DNA from: Thermoplasmata archaeon
Lineage (GTDB): Archaea > Thermoplasmatota > Thermoplasmata > Thermoplasmatales > Thermoplasmataceae
Length of the DNA: 55,984 nucleotides
Direction of reading: 5' to 3'
Assembly: GCA_021850545.1 (NCBI GenBank)
Contig: JAJZLU010000020.1
Span: 1-55,984, forward strand
The position numbers and the translations under genes were made by a program. Below are positions 17,464-26,382 of this stretch, one piece after another. The notes beneath the pieces were generated by a model that saw only the letters and a program-made list of their open reading frames with translations, was not told where the DNA came from and did no database searches. How positions within the stretch are numbered: position 1 is the first letter of the stretch; each line of letters starts with the position of its first letter.

Positions 17464-20205
17464 TCATTTTAGCCTTATCAGTGGGCGTCCGGGCCATGCA
17501 TTCTTCCTGCCTGGATATATCTCTGCCTGGGTGATGTTTACTTTGCACCCGAATAGGCTTTCTATGTATTCCCTGTTTCTAGAGAGTATTCCCAGCTCAT
17601 CTCCCACATCCATCTTCACGCCCTTCCTTATCTTCATGAATTCCGGAATAAGTGGCTTGAGGGTGGAGGGCAAATCTTTCAGGCGGTTGTCAAGCATAGC
17701 TGCCGCGGCATCCCTCACTTCGCTCCCACAAACTTCTATTTCAATGGTTTTTGGAGAAATGCCTGTTGCTTTCATTATTGCCCTGAGATCTGCAACCGTC
17801 TCCTGCACATAGTTTTCAGAGAGTATTATGGATTCGTCTGTTTTGCCTACCTGGGAGATGTGAAGTTCCTGAGAGCTTATAAAATCATTATGGCCCATTG
17901 ATGACCATATTTCCTCACAGGTATGCGGTATAACCGGAGTCATGACCTTTAGCCATATCTCGCCTATGCTGTAAAGGCAGGCCTGAACACTGCCGCCCCT
18001 GTTTTCAACATACTTGAGGTCGTTCAAAACCTCATAGAAGACGGATATGTATGCGCCCCTTATATCATAGGCGTCCATCTTCATGAAGTATTCCCTCATG
18101 TGGAGATTGAATTTTGCCAGGAACCAATCCTCAACCTGTTTATTCGCCGGTACTTCTTTCCCTTCATTATTGCTGAAGTATTCAACAAAGGATTCGTATT
18201 TTTTCCTGACAGCAGCAATTTCGGTTTCATTCCAGTCTAGCACAGAGGAAATGTCAGCACTCACCGCGACAAACAGCCTGTATAAATCAGCTGTGTACCT
18301 AGTTGAAATTTTCAGCAGAGGGATTGCATTCCCTTTGCTTTTGGATATTTTCGCCCCATTTGCAAGTAGAAGGCCAGAGATGATTATTCCCTTAGGATTG
18401 TCCCGCTTCGGAAGGATTGCTGCGTGATTCATTATGTAAAATGCAAGATGGTTACTCAGATGTGGAGCTGCAGTAAGCCTTACGTCAACTCCATACCAGT
18501 AATCCTTTGCTTCCCTTGCCTTCCTTGCGAGTTCAACAACTTTTTCGCTATAAAGGCTGATTGGTTCTTCTTTTCCCTCGTTGTAGACATACTCGATTAT
18601 CTCATCAGGAATTTTGCCCAGAATGCTGAAAATTTCAGAAATGTTCTTCTGGTTGGTGTAAATGATCGGATATAGTGTTGAGTCCGAAAGGGATTCGATG
18701 ACCCATTCGTCATCGAAAGGCAGTTTAGTTCCAATACCTCTCCTCCTTGCACATGGCCGTTCTCTTAGCCAGTCCACAGCATCGTTCATAGCGTTCCTGT
18801 AAAATTCAGGGTAGAACATCATGGAGTTTACTACTTCATGTGAGGCTTTTTTCCACCATTCTACGGAATAGTCGATGAACCACTGGTTCGAAAGCACTGC
18901 AACTATGACTTTTGAACCGCTTCTTGTCTGGGCTTTCCTGGAAGTCTCGTAAAAGATGAAACCTTCTTCACTGCTGAACAGTTCGTTCTTGATTTCATCC
19001 CTGGCTTTTACTGAACCGAGGCCGGAAAACCTTCCATTGTTGCCAAGCATCTTCCCGTCGTAAAATTCCAACTTGTAGAGTCTCTGGGTAGCTTCCTTTA
19101 TTTTGCCGCTGTCCTTGAGTGATGAGATCTTCAGTTCCTCCACTAATGATTCCACTGTACTTTTATCTGCCCCAGTCAACTCCAGTACCTTGATGGGCGC
19201 GAGATTAAGCTGTGCATCTTTTATTGCAATGTAATCCCACACTGCGTGGCCTGGCACTGAATAGACAATGCCAGTTCCATTATCTGGGTCGACAAAACTT
19301 GAAAGATAGGCATTTATCTTACGATGTTCCAGGGGAGTTTCAAATTCAGAGGATAAAATTTCTTCCTCCTTAACCGGTCCCACCTTTTCTAAACCCTGAT
19401 GCTGGTACTGCATCTTCTCAAGAGCATCTTCGGAAACGACATAGTTCTGCCCTTTCATCCTGAATTTAATGTAAGTGCAGCCTGGTGCTATCCATAGGTT
19501 CGTTATGCCGTAAACTGTTTCAGGGCGCAATGATGCAGCAATCAGGGAGAAATCCTTTCCCTTGAATATGACACCAGTGAATTCTTCAATTGTGACTTTG
19601 TCAATATCACCATCAGAGATATCATCCTCGCCAACTGCATTCCTATCATTGATGCTATATAGGACCGGGTATTCTCCATTCTTAATGAGGCCCAGGGAGT
19701 TAAGTTTCCTGAATTGCCACTTTACAAATTCCTGGTAAAAGGGATCGCCTGAGGTGAACCTGGATCTCCAGTCTATGGAATAACCCAGGCTCGTGAAGTC
19801 CTTCACTATCCTTTCTGAGAAATATGTTGCAATATTTTGAGGTTCCTTGAATTCCTCTATTCTCTTGCCAATGTCTTCTTCCTTTTCGTATTCCCTGAGT
19901 GTATCCCTGTACTGTTGGAGTGTCTTTTCGTCACCTCTACTAATTCTCTCGGAAATTGCAAGTATTGGTGTTCCGCTCTGGTGGAATGCCATGGGAAACA
20001 GCACATTGTACCCGGAAAGGCGCTTGTACCTTGCGATAATATCGGCTGTAGTATAGGTTCTCCCATGGCCAACATGAAGTGAGCTGTTTGTATATGGCCA
20101 TGGTACAGTTATGAAGAATTTCTTCTTGGCGGAATCCGGCTTGGGCTGAAAAATGCCTGCTTCCAGCCATTTATCCTGCCACTTTCTCTCCACGGAGGGA
20201 TCCAT
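17464..20205 (-). CDS. leuS: Leucyl-tRNA synthetase (archaeal type)
   Basis: This 913-residue class I enzyme charges tRNA-Leu. The HIGH-like motif is SLHVGHGRTYTTADI (about residue 42) and the KMSKS-like motif is AKISKSKGNAIPL. The CP1 editing domain lies between, recognisable by ASLRPETVYGITNLWIAPG and GTGIVYSVPGHAVWDYIA (T- and D-containing editing site). The anticodon-binding and C-terminal domains complete a normal archaeal length. It lies 4 bp after pdaD on the same strand. Confidence 0.96.
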   Translation of the reverse strand: MDPSVERKWQDKWLEAGIFQPKPDSAKKKFFITVPWPYTNSSLHVGHGRTYTTADIIARYKRLSGYNVLFPMAFHQSGTPILAISERISRGDEKTLQQYRDTLREYEKEEDIGKRIEEFKEPQNIATYFSERIVKDFTSLGYSIDWRSRFTSGDPFYQEFVKWQFRKLNSLGLIKNGEYPVLYSINDRNAVGEDDISDGDIDKVTIEEFTGVIFKGKDFSLIAASLRPETVYGITNLWIAPGCTYIKFRMKGQNYVVSEDALEKMQYQHQGLEKVGPVKEEEILSSEFETPLEHRKINAYLSSFVDPDNGTGIVYSVPGHAVWDYIAIKDAQLNLAPIKVLELTGADKSTVESLVEELKISSLKDSGKIKEATQRLYKLEFYDGKMLGNNGRFSGLGSVKARDEIKNELFSSEEGFIFYETSRKAQTRSGSKVIVAVLSNQWFIDYSVEWWKKASHEVVNSMMFYPEFYRNAMNDAVDWLRERPCARRRGIGTKLPFDDEWVIESLSDSTLYPIIYTNQKNISEIFSILGKIPDEIIEYVYNEGKEEPISLYSEKVVELARKAREAKDYWYGVDVRLTAAPHLSNHLAFYIMNHAAILPKRDNPKGIIISGLLLANGAKISKSKGNAIPLLKISTRYTADLYRLFVAVSADISSVLDWNETEIAAVRKKYESFVEYFSNNEGKEVPANKQVEDWFLAKFNLHMREYFMKMDAYDIRGAYISVFYEVLNDLKYVENRGGSVQACLYSIGEIWLKVMTPVIPHTCEEIWSSMGHNDFISSQELHISQVGKTDESIILSENYVQETVADLRAIMKATGISPKTIEIEVCGSEVRDAAAAMLDNRLKDLPSTLKPLIPEFMKIRKGVKMDVGDELGILSRNREYIESLFGCKVNITQAEIYPGRKNAWPGRPLIRLK

Positions 20206-20209
20206 CTGA

Positions 20210-20758
20210 TTACTCCACTATGAGCACTGCCGCGGATATTACGGTGGTCCATTCACCGGGTTTCATGACAACAGCGGTAGAACAGATATTTTTAGTGGTA
20301 AGGATCTTGTCCTGCAGGACGTATTCCTCGTTTTTCTCGTCCCATTTCAGCTGGTCTATCTGGCCCACTGTGCTTGCGAGCATTTCGGCGGCAAGTTTTT
20401 CTGCGAAGAATCCCGCGACCTTTTCAGTTTCACCGTAACTGTGGTGCTCGCTGAGATATCCCCACTTGCTTCTGTCAGTTGGAATTGCATATCCGATTGC
20501 TGCAGAAACCATCCTGTTAAGCTCATCAGACGAGTTTCTTGCAAGTACTGTAAAGAGAATCTGCCCAGGGTTGAGGAGTTTCAGTCCCTCTTCCCTTGAA
20601 ATTGACTCTGCAAACGGCGGAAATATTGAACTAATGCCTACCAGATTATATGGAGCGATGCCTCCATCTCTCAGTGCTTCCTCAAAGGACTGCAACTGGC
20701 TTTGGCCCCTTCCCACGCCTCTTGTGAAAAATATCTTTTTTGCTACAAATGATGGCAT
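20210..20758 (-). CDS. pdaD: Pyruvoyl-dependent arginine decarboxylase
   Basis: This 182-residue proenzyme cleaves itself between Ser43 and Ser44 in the [10 protein letters not shown] motif, making a beta chain and an alpha chain with an N-terminal pyruvoyl group. It decarboxylates arginine to agmatine, the first step of archaeal polyamine synthesis and of agmatidine modification of tRNA-Ile2. [27 protein letters not shown] at the N-terminus and [12 protein letters not shown] are family segments. It precedes leuS by only 4 bp, likely one transcription unit. Confidence 0.93.
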   Translation of the reverse strand: MPSFVAKKIFFTRGVGRGQSQLQSFEEALRDGGIAPYNLVGISSIFPPFAESISREEGLKLLNPGQILFTVLARNSSDELNRMVSAAIGYAIPTDRSKWGYLSEHHSYGETEKVAGFFAEKLAAEMLASTVGQIDQLKWDEKNEEYVLQDKILTTKNICSTAVVMKPGEWTTVISAAVLIVE

Positions 20759-20808
20759 TTCAAAGACATAATAGCATTTCCCAAATAAAGCTATAGATAG
20801 ATTCCAGT

Positions 20809-21213
20809 TCAGATATCAAATATCTGGACTCCGTAGCCCTTTTCAGGATTGATCTCCATTTTGTGGTATGTTGGAGCCTTGAGAATATACCTGTACTGGA
20901 AATCTCCGTTTATCCTGCATCCTTCTAAACCGATACTTGCTTCGTTTCCATTAAGCGAAAAGCCAGCGAGTGTACCATATAAAATTTCATCCACTTCGAA
21001 GAAAAAAATGATTCTGTCGATGAGCTGCATCATTAGATCCTGGTAGTCAGAAAAAGTGATCTTAATCTTTGTACTGGTTCTGTTACAGTTTTTCCCAGGA
21101 TCGCCGATTACATAAGCAGTTCCGGTGATGGCACTTGAAAACAATTCCTCTATTGTGGAACCGAAATAACGTATGCCCACGTCTCCAGTATGCTCAATAA
21201 GTTCAAAGGTCAA
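20809..21213 (-). CDS. Archease (RtcB activator)
   Basis: This 134-residue protein has the archease signature [22 protein letters not shown] and ends in [20 protein letters not shown]; metal-binding residues lie in the HTGD and C-terminal D segments. Archease speeds guanylylation of the RNA ligase RtcB in tRNA splicing. RtcB is not in this window. The gene follows the Tes-like gene by 41 bp and precedes pdaD by 50 bp on the same strand, so a tes-archease-pdaD-leuS run is possible. Confidence 0.92.
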   Translation of the reverse strand: MTFELIEHTGDVGIRYFGSTIEELFSSAITGTAYVIGDPGKNCNRTSTKIKITFSDYQDLMMQLIDRIIFFFEVDEILYGTLAGFSLNGNEASIGLEGCRINGDFQYRYILKAPTYHKMEINPEKGYGVQIFDI

Positions 21214-21254
21214 TAAATAGAAAAGAAAAAAGGGAATAAAAAGGGTTGGAAGAT

Positions 21255-23087
21255 TTACTCTGGTCTTTCTGATGAAATCACTGGTATTGGCTCATCGAGG
21301 TTTATACCGATTTCATCTTCGGATAGTTTCCTTCCTATGCTCTGCTCGTAGAAGGCCAGAATTCTCCTCTTGTCTTCCTTTGTGTACTCTCTGAAGTACT
21401 TGTCTTTCTTGAGGATCTTTCCGGTTCTCTCTTCGTAGGTCCTGGCTGGCATTGAGTACTTTCTCTGTGTTGCATCCCTGTAGAGTTCCGGGATAACGTT
21501 AAATGCACAGAATGGGACTACTCTTCCGTCAGGCATTGCATAGTGGATATCACATCTCTCAACTCTGTCCACATCGTATGTGTATGGGTCCATGAAGTGC
21601 ATGAAACCTATAAACATGGATTTGTAGTGGAAAGCTTTGAGTCCGTGGTAATCTCCATCTGTGAAGGCGTTATAGATCATATCCTTGAGCTTGAAGTCCT
21701 TCGGTGCCTTCTCATAGTCCACGAATTTGTTCAGGCTAAGGAGCAGCTTTGGAACTGTGACAGCCTTGCTGAGTCTCTTGAAGTTTGAGTTCTTGATTTC
21801 GTCGGCGAGCTCGCCAATGCGCTCAAACATTCCCCTTACATCGATGAACCTTGTGATTGGGATAACTCTCTCGTCATCCTTGAACAGGTAGGTACCCATT
21901 CCACAGGCAAAGTGTATGGACAGTTTGTACATTTCCTTTCCTTTGAGCTGCTCTACGAAGTTTGAGACCTTTGCAGTCGATGGAACTGTGAAGAAGTCTT
22001 CCCTTCCTATGAGTCCGTCAGTCTGCTGTTCAATCTTCTTGATTGCTCCAGGGATTGTGACTCTCTGCTTCTCCCTCATCCTGTCAGGCATTCTGCCCAC
22101 AAGGCTTACGGGCTGGAAGTTAACTGCCCTTACAACATCGATGTTTGAAAGACCGAATCTGATGATATCACCGAGATACTTGTCGTTAACCCCACCGATG
22201 ACTGTCGGCACAAGAACTACTCCCAGAGGAGCCTTCTTGTAGTTCTCAAGAGCTGCAGGGACTTCCCAGAAGTTCTTGGGGTTTGACCTTGGGGTTGGGC
22301 CATCGAAACTTGTGTAAATGACATTTGAACCAGCGGCCCTGATCTGCTTCGGGAAGTCTGGGTCAAAGGCTGACCTGATACTGTTGGTATTGAGCTGTAT
22401 GTGCTCATAGCCTTCTTCTCTTGCAATCTTGATTATATCAATGATATCATCCCTGATTGCTGGCTCTCCGCCGGTAATCTGAACTGCATTTGCGCCAACT
22501 GGTTTCTCGTTTCTCATCCTTCTCAGCATCATTCTGACCTGATCCTGAGTTGGCTCGTAGATTGGCTCGTTCTCCTTTGCATAGAAGAAACAGTACCAGC
22601 AGGACAGATCGCATCTGTTAGTAACTACGACATTGCCGAGACCAGTGTGTGATTTATGCTTAACGCAAAGCCCACAGTGTGTCGGGCATACAATCTTAGA
22701 TTCAAGGTAAGCAACATGGGGATTGAGGATTCTAACTCCAGGGTCGAGCCATTTCTTGGCCTCCTGGTACATCTCATAATCTTCCCAGTATTTCTCTTTA
22801 GTAATTCCGTGTTCGGCGCACTCTTTTATGAGTTTTACTTCGCCAGCATTCTCATACACTACTGCAGGTATCCTCATCTGGTCAAACTTCTCATCATCAA
22901 CACAAATTGGGCAAAGGCTCTCTGTAACTCTGATTACCATCATATCCGGAGTAATCAGGTGTCCCATGGTGTTGACAAAGTCATCCACCGTTGTAAACGG
23001 TGCGTTCTTACTGATCTCGAAATCATTTGCGAATCTGATTTCGGGATACCTGTTTCTTTCCTCAGACATTATCATTCTTGGAATCAC
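21255..23087 (-). CDS. tes: Radical SAM protein, tetraether lipid synthase (Tes)-like
   Basis: This is a 610-residue protein as drawn from GTG 23087; ATG 23075 or 23069 (MSEERNRYPE) are alternative starts. The radical SAM cluster motif C159-x3-C163-x2-C166 (NRCDLSCWYCFFYA) is preceded by two further cysteine groups, C59-P-I-C62 and C134/C138/C141, likely auxiliary iron-sulfur or metal sites. This pattern matches MJ0619-type proteins, shown to couple two archaeol chains into macrocyclic and tetraether (GDGT) lipids. Acidophilic Thermoplasmatales have tetraether membranes, which fits. It heads the archease-pdaD-leuS direction. The substrate assignment is by family. Confidence 0.8.
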   Translation of the reverse strand: MIPRMIMSEERNRYPEIRFANDFEISKNAPFTTVDDFVNTMGHLITPDMMVIRVTESLCPICVDDEKFDQMRIPAVVYENAGEVKLIKECAEHGITKEKYWEDYEMYQEAKKWLDPGVRILNPHVAYLESKIVCPTHCGLCVKHKSHTGLGNVVVTNRCDLSCWYCFFYAKENEPIYEPTQDQVRMMLRRMRNEKPVGANAVQITGGEPAIRDDIIDIIKIAREEGYEHIQLNTNSIRSAFDPDFPKQIRAAGSNVIYTSFDGPTPRSNPKNFWEVPAALENYKKAPLGVVLVPTVIGGVNDKYLGDIIRFGLSNIDVVRAVNFQPVSLVGRMPDRMREKQRVTIPGAIKKIEQQTDGLIGREDFFTVPSTAKVSNFVEQLKGKEMYKLSIHFACGMGTYLFKDDERVIPITRFIDVRGMFERIGELADEIKNSNFKRLSKAVTVPKLLLSLNKFVDYEKAPKDFKLKDMIYNAFTDGDYHGLKAFHYKSMFIGFMHFMDPYTYDVDRVERCDIHYAMPDGRVVPFCAFNVIPELYRDATQRKYSMPARTYEERTGKILKKDKYFREYTKEDKRRILAFYEQSIGRKLSEDEIGINLDEPIPVISSERPE

Positions 23088-23257
23088 CTATTTAATGCAT
23101 AAGATGCAATGCTATTAAAATAGTTTTGTAGTGTTTTAAGCGAAATGGGGTGAAAGATTAGTAGTTTTGTATCATACATATTCTCCACTTTTCTCATGAA
23201 CTACAAATCCTTTATTTTGGCTACTTTAGAAGCCTTTAATATTTAACCATTGTTATC

Positions 23258-23280
23258 TTTGTTGCTTTAACTGCAACAAA
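23258..23280. repeat. Perfect 8-bp inverted repeat upstream of tes
   Basis: TTTGTTGC at 23258-23265 and GCAACAAA at 23273-23280 are exact reverse complements with a 7-nt spacer. It could be an operator or an RNA hairpin. It is about 170 bp upstream of the tes start. Confidence 0.4.
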
Positions 23281-23411
23281 AGGGTTTCACATAATAAATT
23301 ACATTTTCGAACTAGAAAAATACAGCTTTTGTGGTTAAATAAATGGAAAAACGACAAAGTATTTCGCTTACTCAGCTAAAAACAGCTTAGAACTTTTCAT
23401 GGAGGGGTAAC

Positions 23412-23543
23412 ATGTTATGCATGAGGGATATTTACATGGTGTTTTATATCGGTCAGCCAAGAGGAAATGTTCCTGGAAACTCCACAAAACTCAATTGTTT
23501 TCCATGTAGAGGCAGAGATGGTATCAAAGTGGCGGGCGAATGA
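23412..23543 (+). CDS. Possible 43-residue small protein
   Basis: A frame from ATG 23412 to TGA 23541-23543 encodes 43 residues, with GGAGGGGT at 23401-23408 placed correctly before the ATG. The protein has a short hydrophobic stretch (IYMVFYIGQ) and a CFPC motif, but resembles nothing I know. The good Shine-Dalgarno site is the main support; in a leaderless-prone genome it may also be chance. It ends 45 bp before tRNA-Gly. Confidence 0.25.
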   Translation: MLCMRDIYMVFYIGQPRGNVPGNSTKLNCFPCRGRDGIKVAGE

Positions 23544-23588
23544 CTGGCTTAGCAAAAATTAATATCAAAAAGATGAATGCACAGCCAA

Positions 23589-23661
23589 GCGGGTGTGGTG
23601 TAGCCTGGTAACACGCGAGCTTGCCAAGCTCGTGCCTCGGGTCCAAATCCCGGCACCCGCA
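23589..23661 (+). tRNA. tRNA-Gly (anticodon GCC)
   Basis: The acceptor stem GCGGGTG pairs with CACCCGC, discriminator A at 23661. The anticodon stem CGAGC/GCTCG closes the loop TTGCCAA, giving anticodon GCC. The T arm is CGGGT-CCAAATC-CCGG-like. No intron and no encoded CCA. Confidence 0.92.
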
Positions 23662-23798
23662 TTTTACCTGGCGTCCCTATTTTTAAAAGTATTTTGGGAA
23701 AATTTATGCTTTTCTGGTCCAATAAATAATGTATTTCATAACTGGTAAGCCCTCAAGGGTATTAGGACTAATTTTATGGAAGAAATGGGTTCTGAACG

Positions 23799-24908
23799 TT
23801 GGCAATCACAGTTGGTGTTCTAAAAGATCTTGCTGCAAATGAGAAGAGGGTTTCCATCGTCCCAGATGGTGCCAGAACACTGACTGGTTTAGGGGCTAAT
23901 GTGCTTGTCGAAAGTGAGGCTGGCGATGGGGCATTTTTTAATGACGATGACTACGAGCTGGCAGGAGCCAAAGTCGTTGCCCTCAGGCAAGAGTTGTTGG
24001 AAATTTCTGATATAATCATAACAGTCCAAAGACCCAGCATTGCAGACATCAAGGCCATGAGAAAGGGTGCATTTGTTGTTGGCCTGATTATGCCAGACAG
24101 GTATCCTGATATTGCCCAATACCTTATGGAAAAAGGCATAACTGCATTTTCTCTTGAAAAGATACCAAGGATTTCCAGAGCACAGGCAATGGACGTCCTT
24201 ACCTCACAGTCTTCCGTTGCTGGATATTCTGCTACCATACTGGCAGCAGAGGAATCGCCGAGATTCCTGCCAATGCTCACGACTGCAGCAGGCACAATAA
24301 GGCCATCGAGGGTCCTCGTGGTGGGAGCCGGGGTTTCTGGCCTCATGGCAATTGCCACAGCTAGGAGGCTTGGTGCATCAGTTACAGGATATGATATCAG
24401 AAGAACCGCCGGTGAGGATATAAAAAGCCTTGGTGCCAGATTCCTTAATCTCAACATAGAAGCGTCGACTAGTGGAGGATATGCAAGGGAATTAACTCAC
24501 TAGGAAAAACAGGCGCAGACCCAAGCACTGGAAAATGAACTTTGTTCTTCTGACATAGTGATCACAACAGCTTCAGTCCCTGGCAGAATTGCACCTAGAA
24601 TAATAGACAGGTCAACTGTGGAGAAAATGAAGCCTGGGGCTGTGATAATTGACCTGGCCTCCGATTCAGGGGGGAACTGTGAGGTAACGGAACCGGGGCG
24701 GTCTGTAACAATTGGAAGGGTCAAGGTGCTCGGTTTTACGGATTTGCCATCGATGGTGCCAGTCAATGCCAGTGAAATGTTTTCCCGGAATGCCGTAGAA
24801 TTCATGAAGCTGTTGATCCACGATGGACAGCTTGCAGATACATTCGGGGACGAAATCCTAATGGCTACGAAAATCGGGCCCGAAAATAAGCCGGAAGGAA
24901 TGGTGTGA
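23799..24908 (+). pseudogene. pntA: NAD(P) transhydrogenase alpha-1 subunit, interrupted by in-frame TAG
   Basis: Domain I of proton-translocating transhydrogenase binds NAD(H). The frame opens at TTG 23799, runs 234 codons to TAG 24501-24503, then continues in the same frame for 134 codons to TGA 24906-24908. Both sides match PntA: GVLKDLAANEKRVSIVPDGA and VLVVGAGVSGLMAIATARRLGA before, and DIVITTASVPGRIAPRIID and KPGAVIIDLASDSGGN after. The stop falls inside the NAD-binding subdomain just after GGYARELT, where intact homologues continue with a polar helix, so neither half should fold alone. Internal initiation at GTG 24558 would give a fragment. It may be a nonsense mutation, a sequencing error or readthrough; decay is favoured because pntB is also truncated. 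Confidence 0.85.
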
Positions 24909-24909
24909 A

Positions 24910-25221
24910 TTGCCATCAGATATTTGGCTTTCCCTATACATAATTATCCTGGCACTTTTCATCGGATATGAGGTCATTGTAAGGGTTCCTGTGATACTTC
25001 ACACCCCACTTATGTCAGGATCTAATTTTATCCATGGGATTGTCCTCATTGGAGGAATATACGCGCTTGGATATGCAACAACCGTTGTCGAACAGGTAAT
25101 TGGATTTCTTGCCGTGGTGATGGGCTCTCTCAATGTAACCGGAGGTTTCAGGGTTACCCAAAGGATGCTTTCGATGTTCACCAAACGGAAGGGGCAGGCG
25201 GAACATGATAGACCTCATTGA
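24910..25221 (+). CDS. pntA2: NAD(P) transhydrogenase alpha-2 subunit
   Basis: This 103-residue membrane protein corresponds to the C-terminal membrane part of E. coli PntA, encoded separately as in many bacteria. It starts at TTG 24910 next to the pntA1 stop. Hydrophobic helices: LSLYIIILALFIGYEVIV, FIHGIVLIGGIYALGYA and VIGFLAVVMGSLNVTGGFRVTQRML, the last being the family hallmark. It overlaps pntB by 17 bp. The gene itself looks intact, but its partners do not. Confidence 0.85.
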   Translation: MPSDIWLSLYIIILALFIGYEVIVRVPVILHTPLMSGSNFIHGIVLIGGIYALGYATTVVEQVIGFLAVVMGSLNVTGGFRVTQRMLSMFTKRKGQAEHDRPH

Positions 25222-26347
25222 TCCAGTATATCTCCTTACTGTGGTGTTTTTTATCATTGCTTTGGAAAGGATGGGGCGCCCAAATACAGCATACAGCGGT
25301 ATTGTATGGGCAGGGCTGGCCATGGCATTATCAGTTGCTGTTACCTTCCTCCTTCCGGGAATCTCGAACTTAGGCCTAATTCTGCTTGGAATAGTTATTG
25401 GGAGTTCTATAGGCTGGTATTTCTCAAGCAGGGTTGCAATGGTCAATATGCCGCAGATGGTTGCCATATTCAATGGAATGGGGGCAGGGGCAGCTGCAAG
25501 CATAGCTTCAATTGAACTCCTTGCAGGAGGCGGACAGGGGCCCAATGCTTTGTTTGCAATGGCTGGCTCAATAACTGGTTGCATCTCTACAACAGGAAGC
25601 ATTGTTGCATTCATGAAGCTCCAGTCGATAATGAGGCAGAGCCCGCTTGTATTTGCTTGGCAACAGGCGGCCAATATTCTAATTTTGATCCTGACCCTTG
25701 GATTTTCCGTTGCCTTTATCTTGTACCAACAGAGTGCCTCAATAATTGTGGTTTTTCTCCTGCTGGACATCTTGTTTTCCCTACTTTACGGATTCTTGAT
25801 GGCCCTCCCCATAGGAGGTGCTGATATGCCAGTCATAATTGCTTTTTTCAATTCAATTACCGGGATTGCAGTGGCCCTAGATGGGTATTCCCTGTCAAAC
25901 TACGCAATGATTGTTGCAGGGATTCTTGTTGGAACCTCTGGAATCATCCTGACCCTGGCAATGGCAAAGGCCATGAACAGGAGCCTCGTGAATGTGATTT
26001 TTGGCTCATTTGGCAGGGTGAAGGAAGGAACAGGGGCAGCCGCAGGGAATTTGAAAACCTTGGGAACCGAAGATGCAGCCATAATGCTTTCTTATTCGGA
26101 CAAAGTCATCGTTGTTCCAGGGTTTGGAATGGCCTCTGCACAGGCCCAGTTTCTTGTAAAGGATCTCATGGACGCCCTGTCAAAGAGGGGAGTGAGAGTG
26201 TATTTCGCTATACATCCTGTAGCTGGGAGGATGCCTGGCCACATGAATGTTCTGCTTGCAGAGGCTGGTGTTCCCTATGAACTCCTCCTGGATCTGGATA
26301 GTTCTAACAGGGAACTGGAGAACGCAGACGTTGCCTTTCTAAAATAA
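25205..26347 (+). CDS. pntB: NAD(P) transhydrogenase beta subunit, C-terminally truncated
   Basis: This 380-residue protein has the membrane domain II of PntB (about nine helices, about residues 1-260) and the start of the NADP-binding domain III: VIVVPGFGMASAQAQFLV and FAIHPVAGRMPGHMNVLLAEAGVPYELLLDLD. It stops at NADVAFLK, where homologues continue with the GAND motif, the KRSM motif and about 75 more residues that hold NADP(H). Nothing resembling this end follows in any frame before the convergent aldehyde dehydrogenase gene, whose stop is at 26383. Normal length is about 460. Without this part hydride transfer to NADP should fail. It may be a pseudogene by deletion. Confidence 0.85.
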   Translation: MIDLIDPVYLLTVVFFIIALERMGRPNTAYSGIVWAGLAMALSVAVTFLLPGISNLGLILLGIVIGSSIGWYFSSRVAMVNMPQMVAIFNGMGAGAAASIASIELLAGGGQGPNALFAMAGSITGCISTTGSIVAFMKLQSIMRQSPLVFAWQQAANILILILTLGFSVAFILYQQSASIIVVFLLLDILFSLLYGFLMALPIGGADMPVIIAFFNSITGIAVALDGYSLSNYAMIVAGILVGTSGIILTLAMAKAMNRSLVNVIFGSFGRVKEGTGAAAGNLKTLGTEDAAIMLSYSDKVIVVPGFGMASAQAQFLVKDLMDALSKRGVRVYFAIHPVAGRMPGHMNVLLAEAGVPYELLLDLDSSNRELENADVAFLK

Positions 26348-26382
26348 TTGAAGCTCTCAAAAAAGTTTAGTGGATGTTGGAT

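Larger units (their letters stand above)
23088..23588. other. 500-bp spacer upstream of tes with repeats
   Basis: This AT-rich region has no convincing long gene. It holds two copies of TAGTTTTGTA (23121-23130 and 23162-23171, 41 bp apart) close upstream of tes. It also has a perfect 8-bp inverted repeat TTTGTTGC-N7-GCAACAAA at 23258-23280 and a small open frame with a strong ribosome-binding site (23412-23543). It may hold a long regulated promoter for tes or a small RNA; this is inference. Confidence 0.4.

Noticed and set aside
24501-24503. Pyrrolysine reading of the TAG in pntA
   Set aside because: No pylT- or pylS-like sequence is in the window, Thermoplasmatales are not known to use pyrrolysine, and the neighbouring truncated pntB fits gene decay better.
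24558-24908. Separate gene starting at GTG 24558
   Set aside because: It is the direct in-frame continuation of pntA after the TAG and would lack the beginning of its nucleotide-binding fold.
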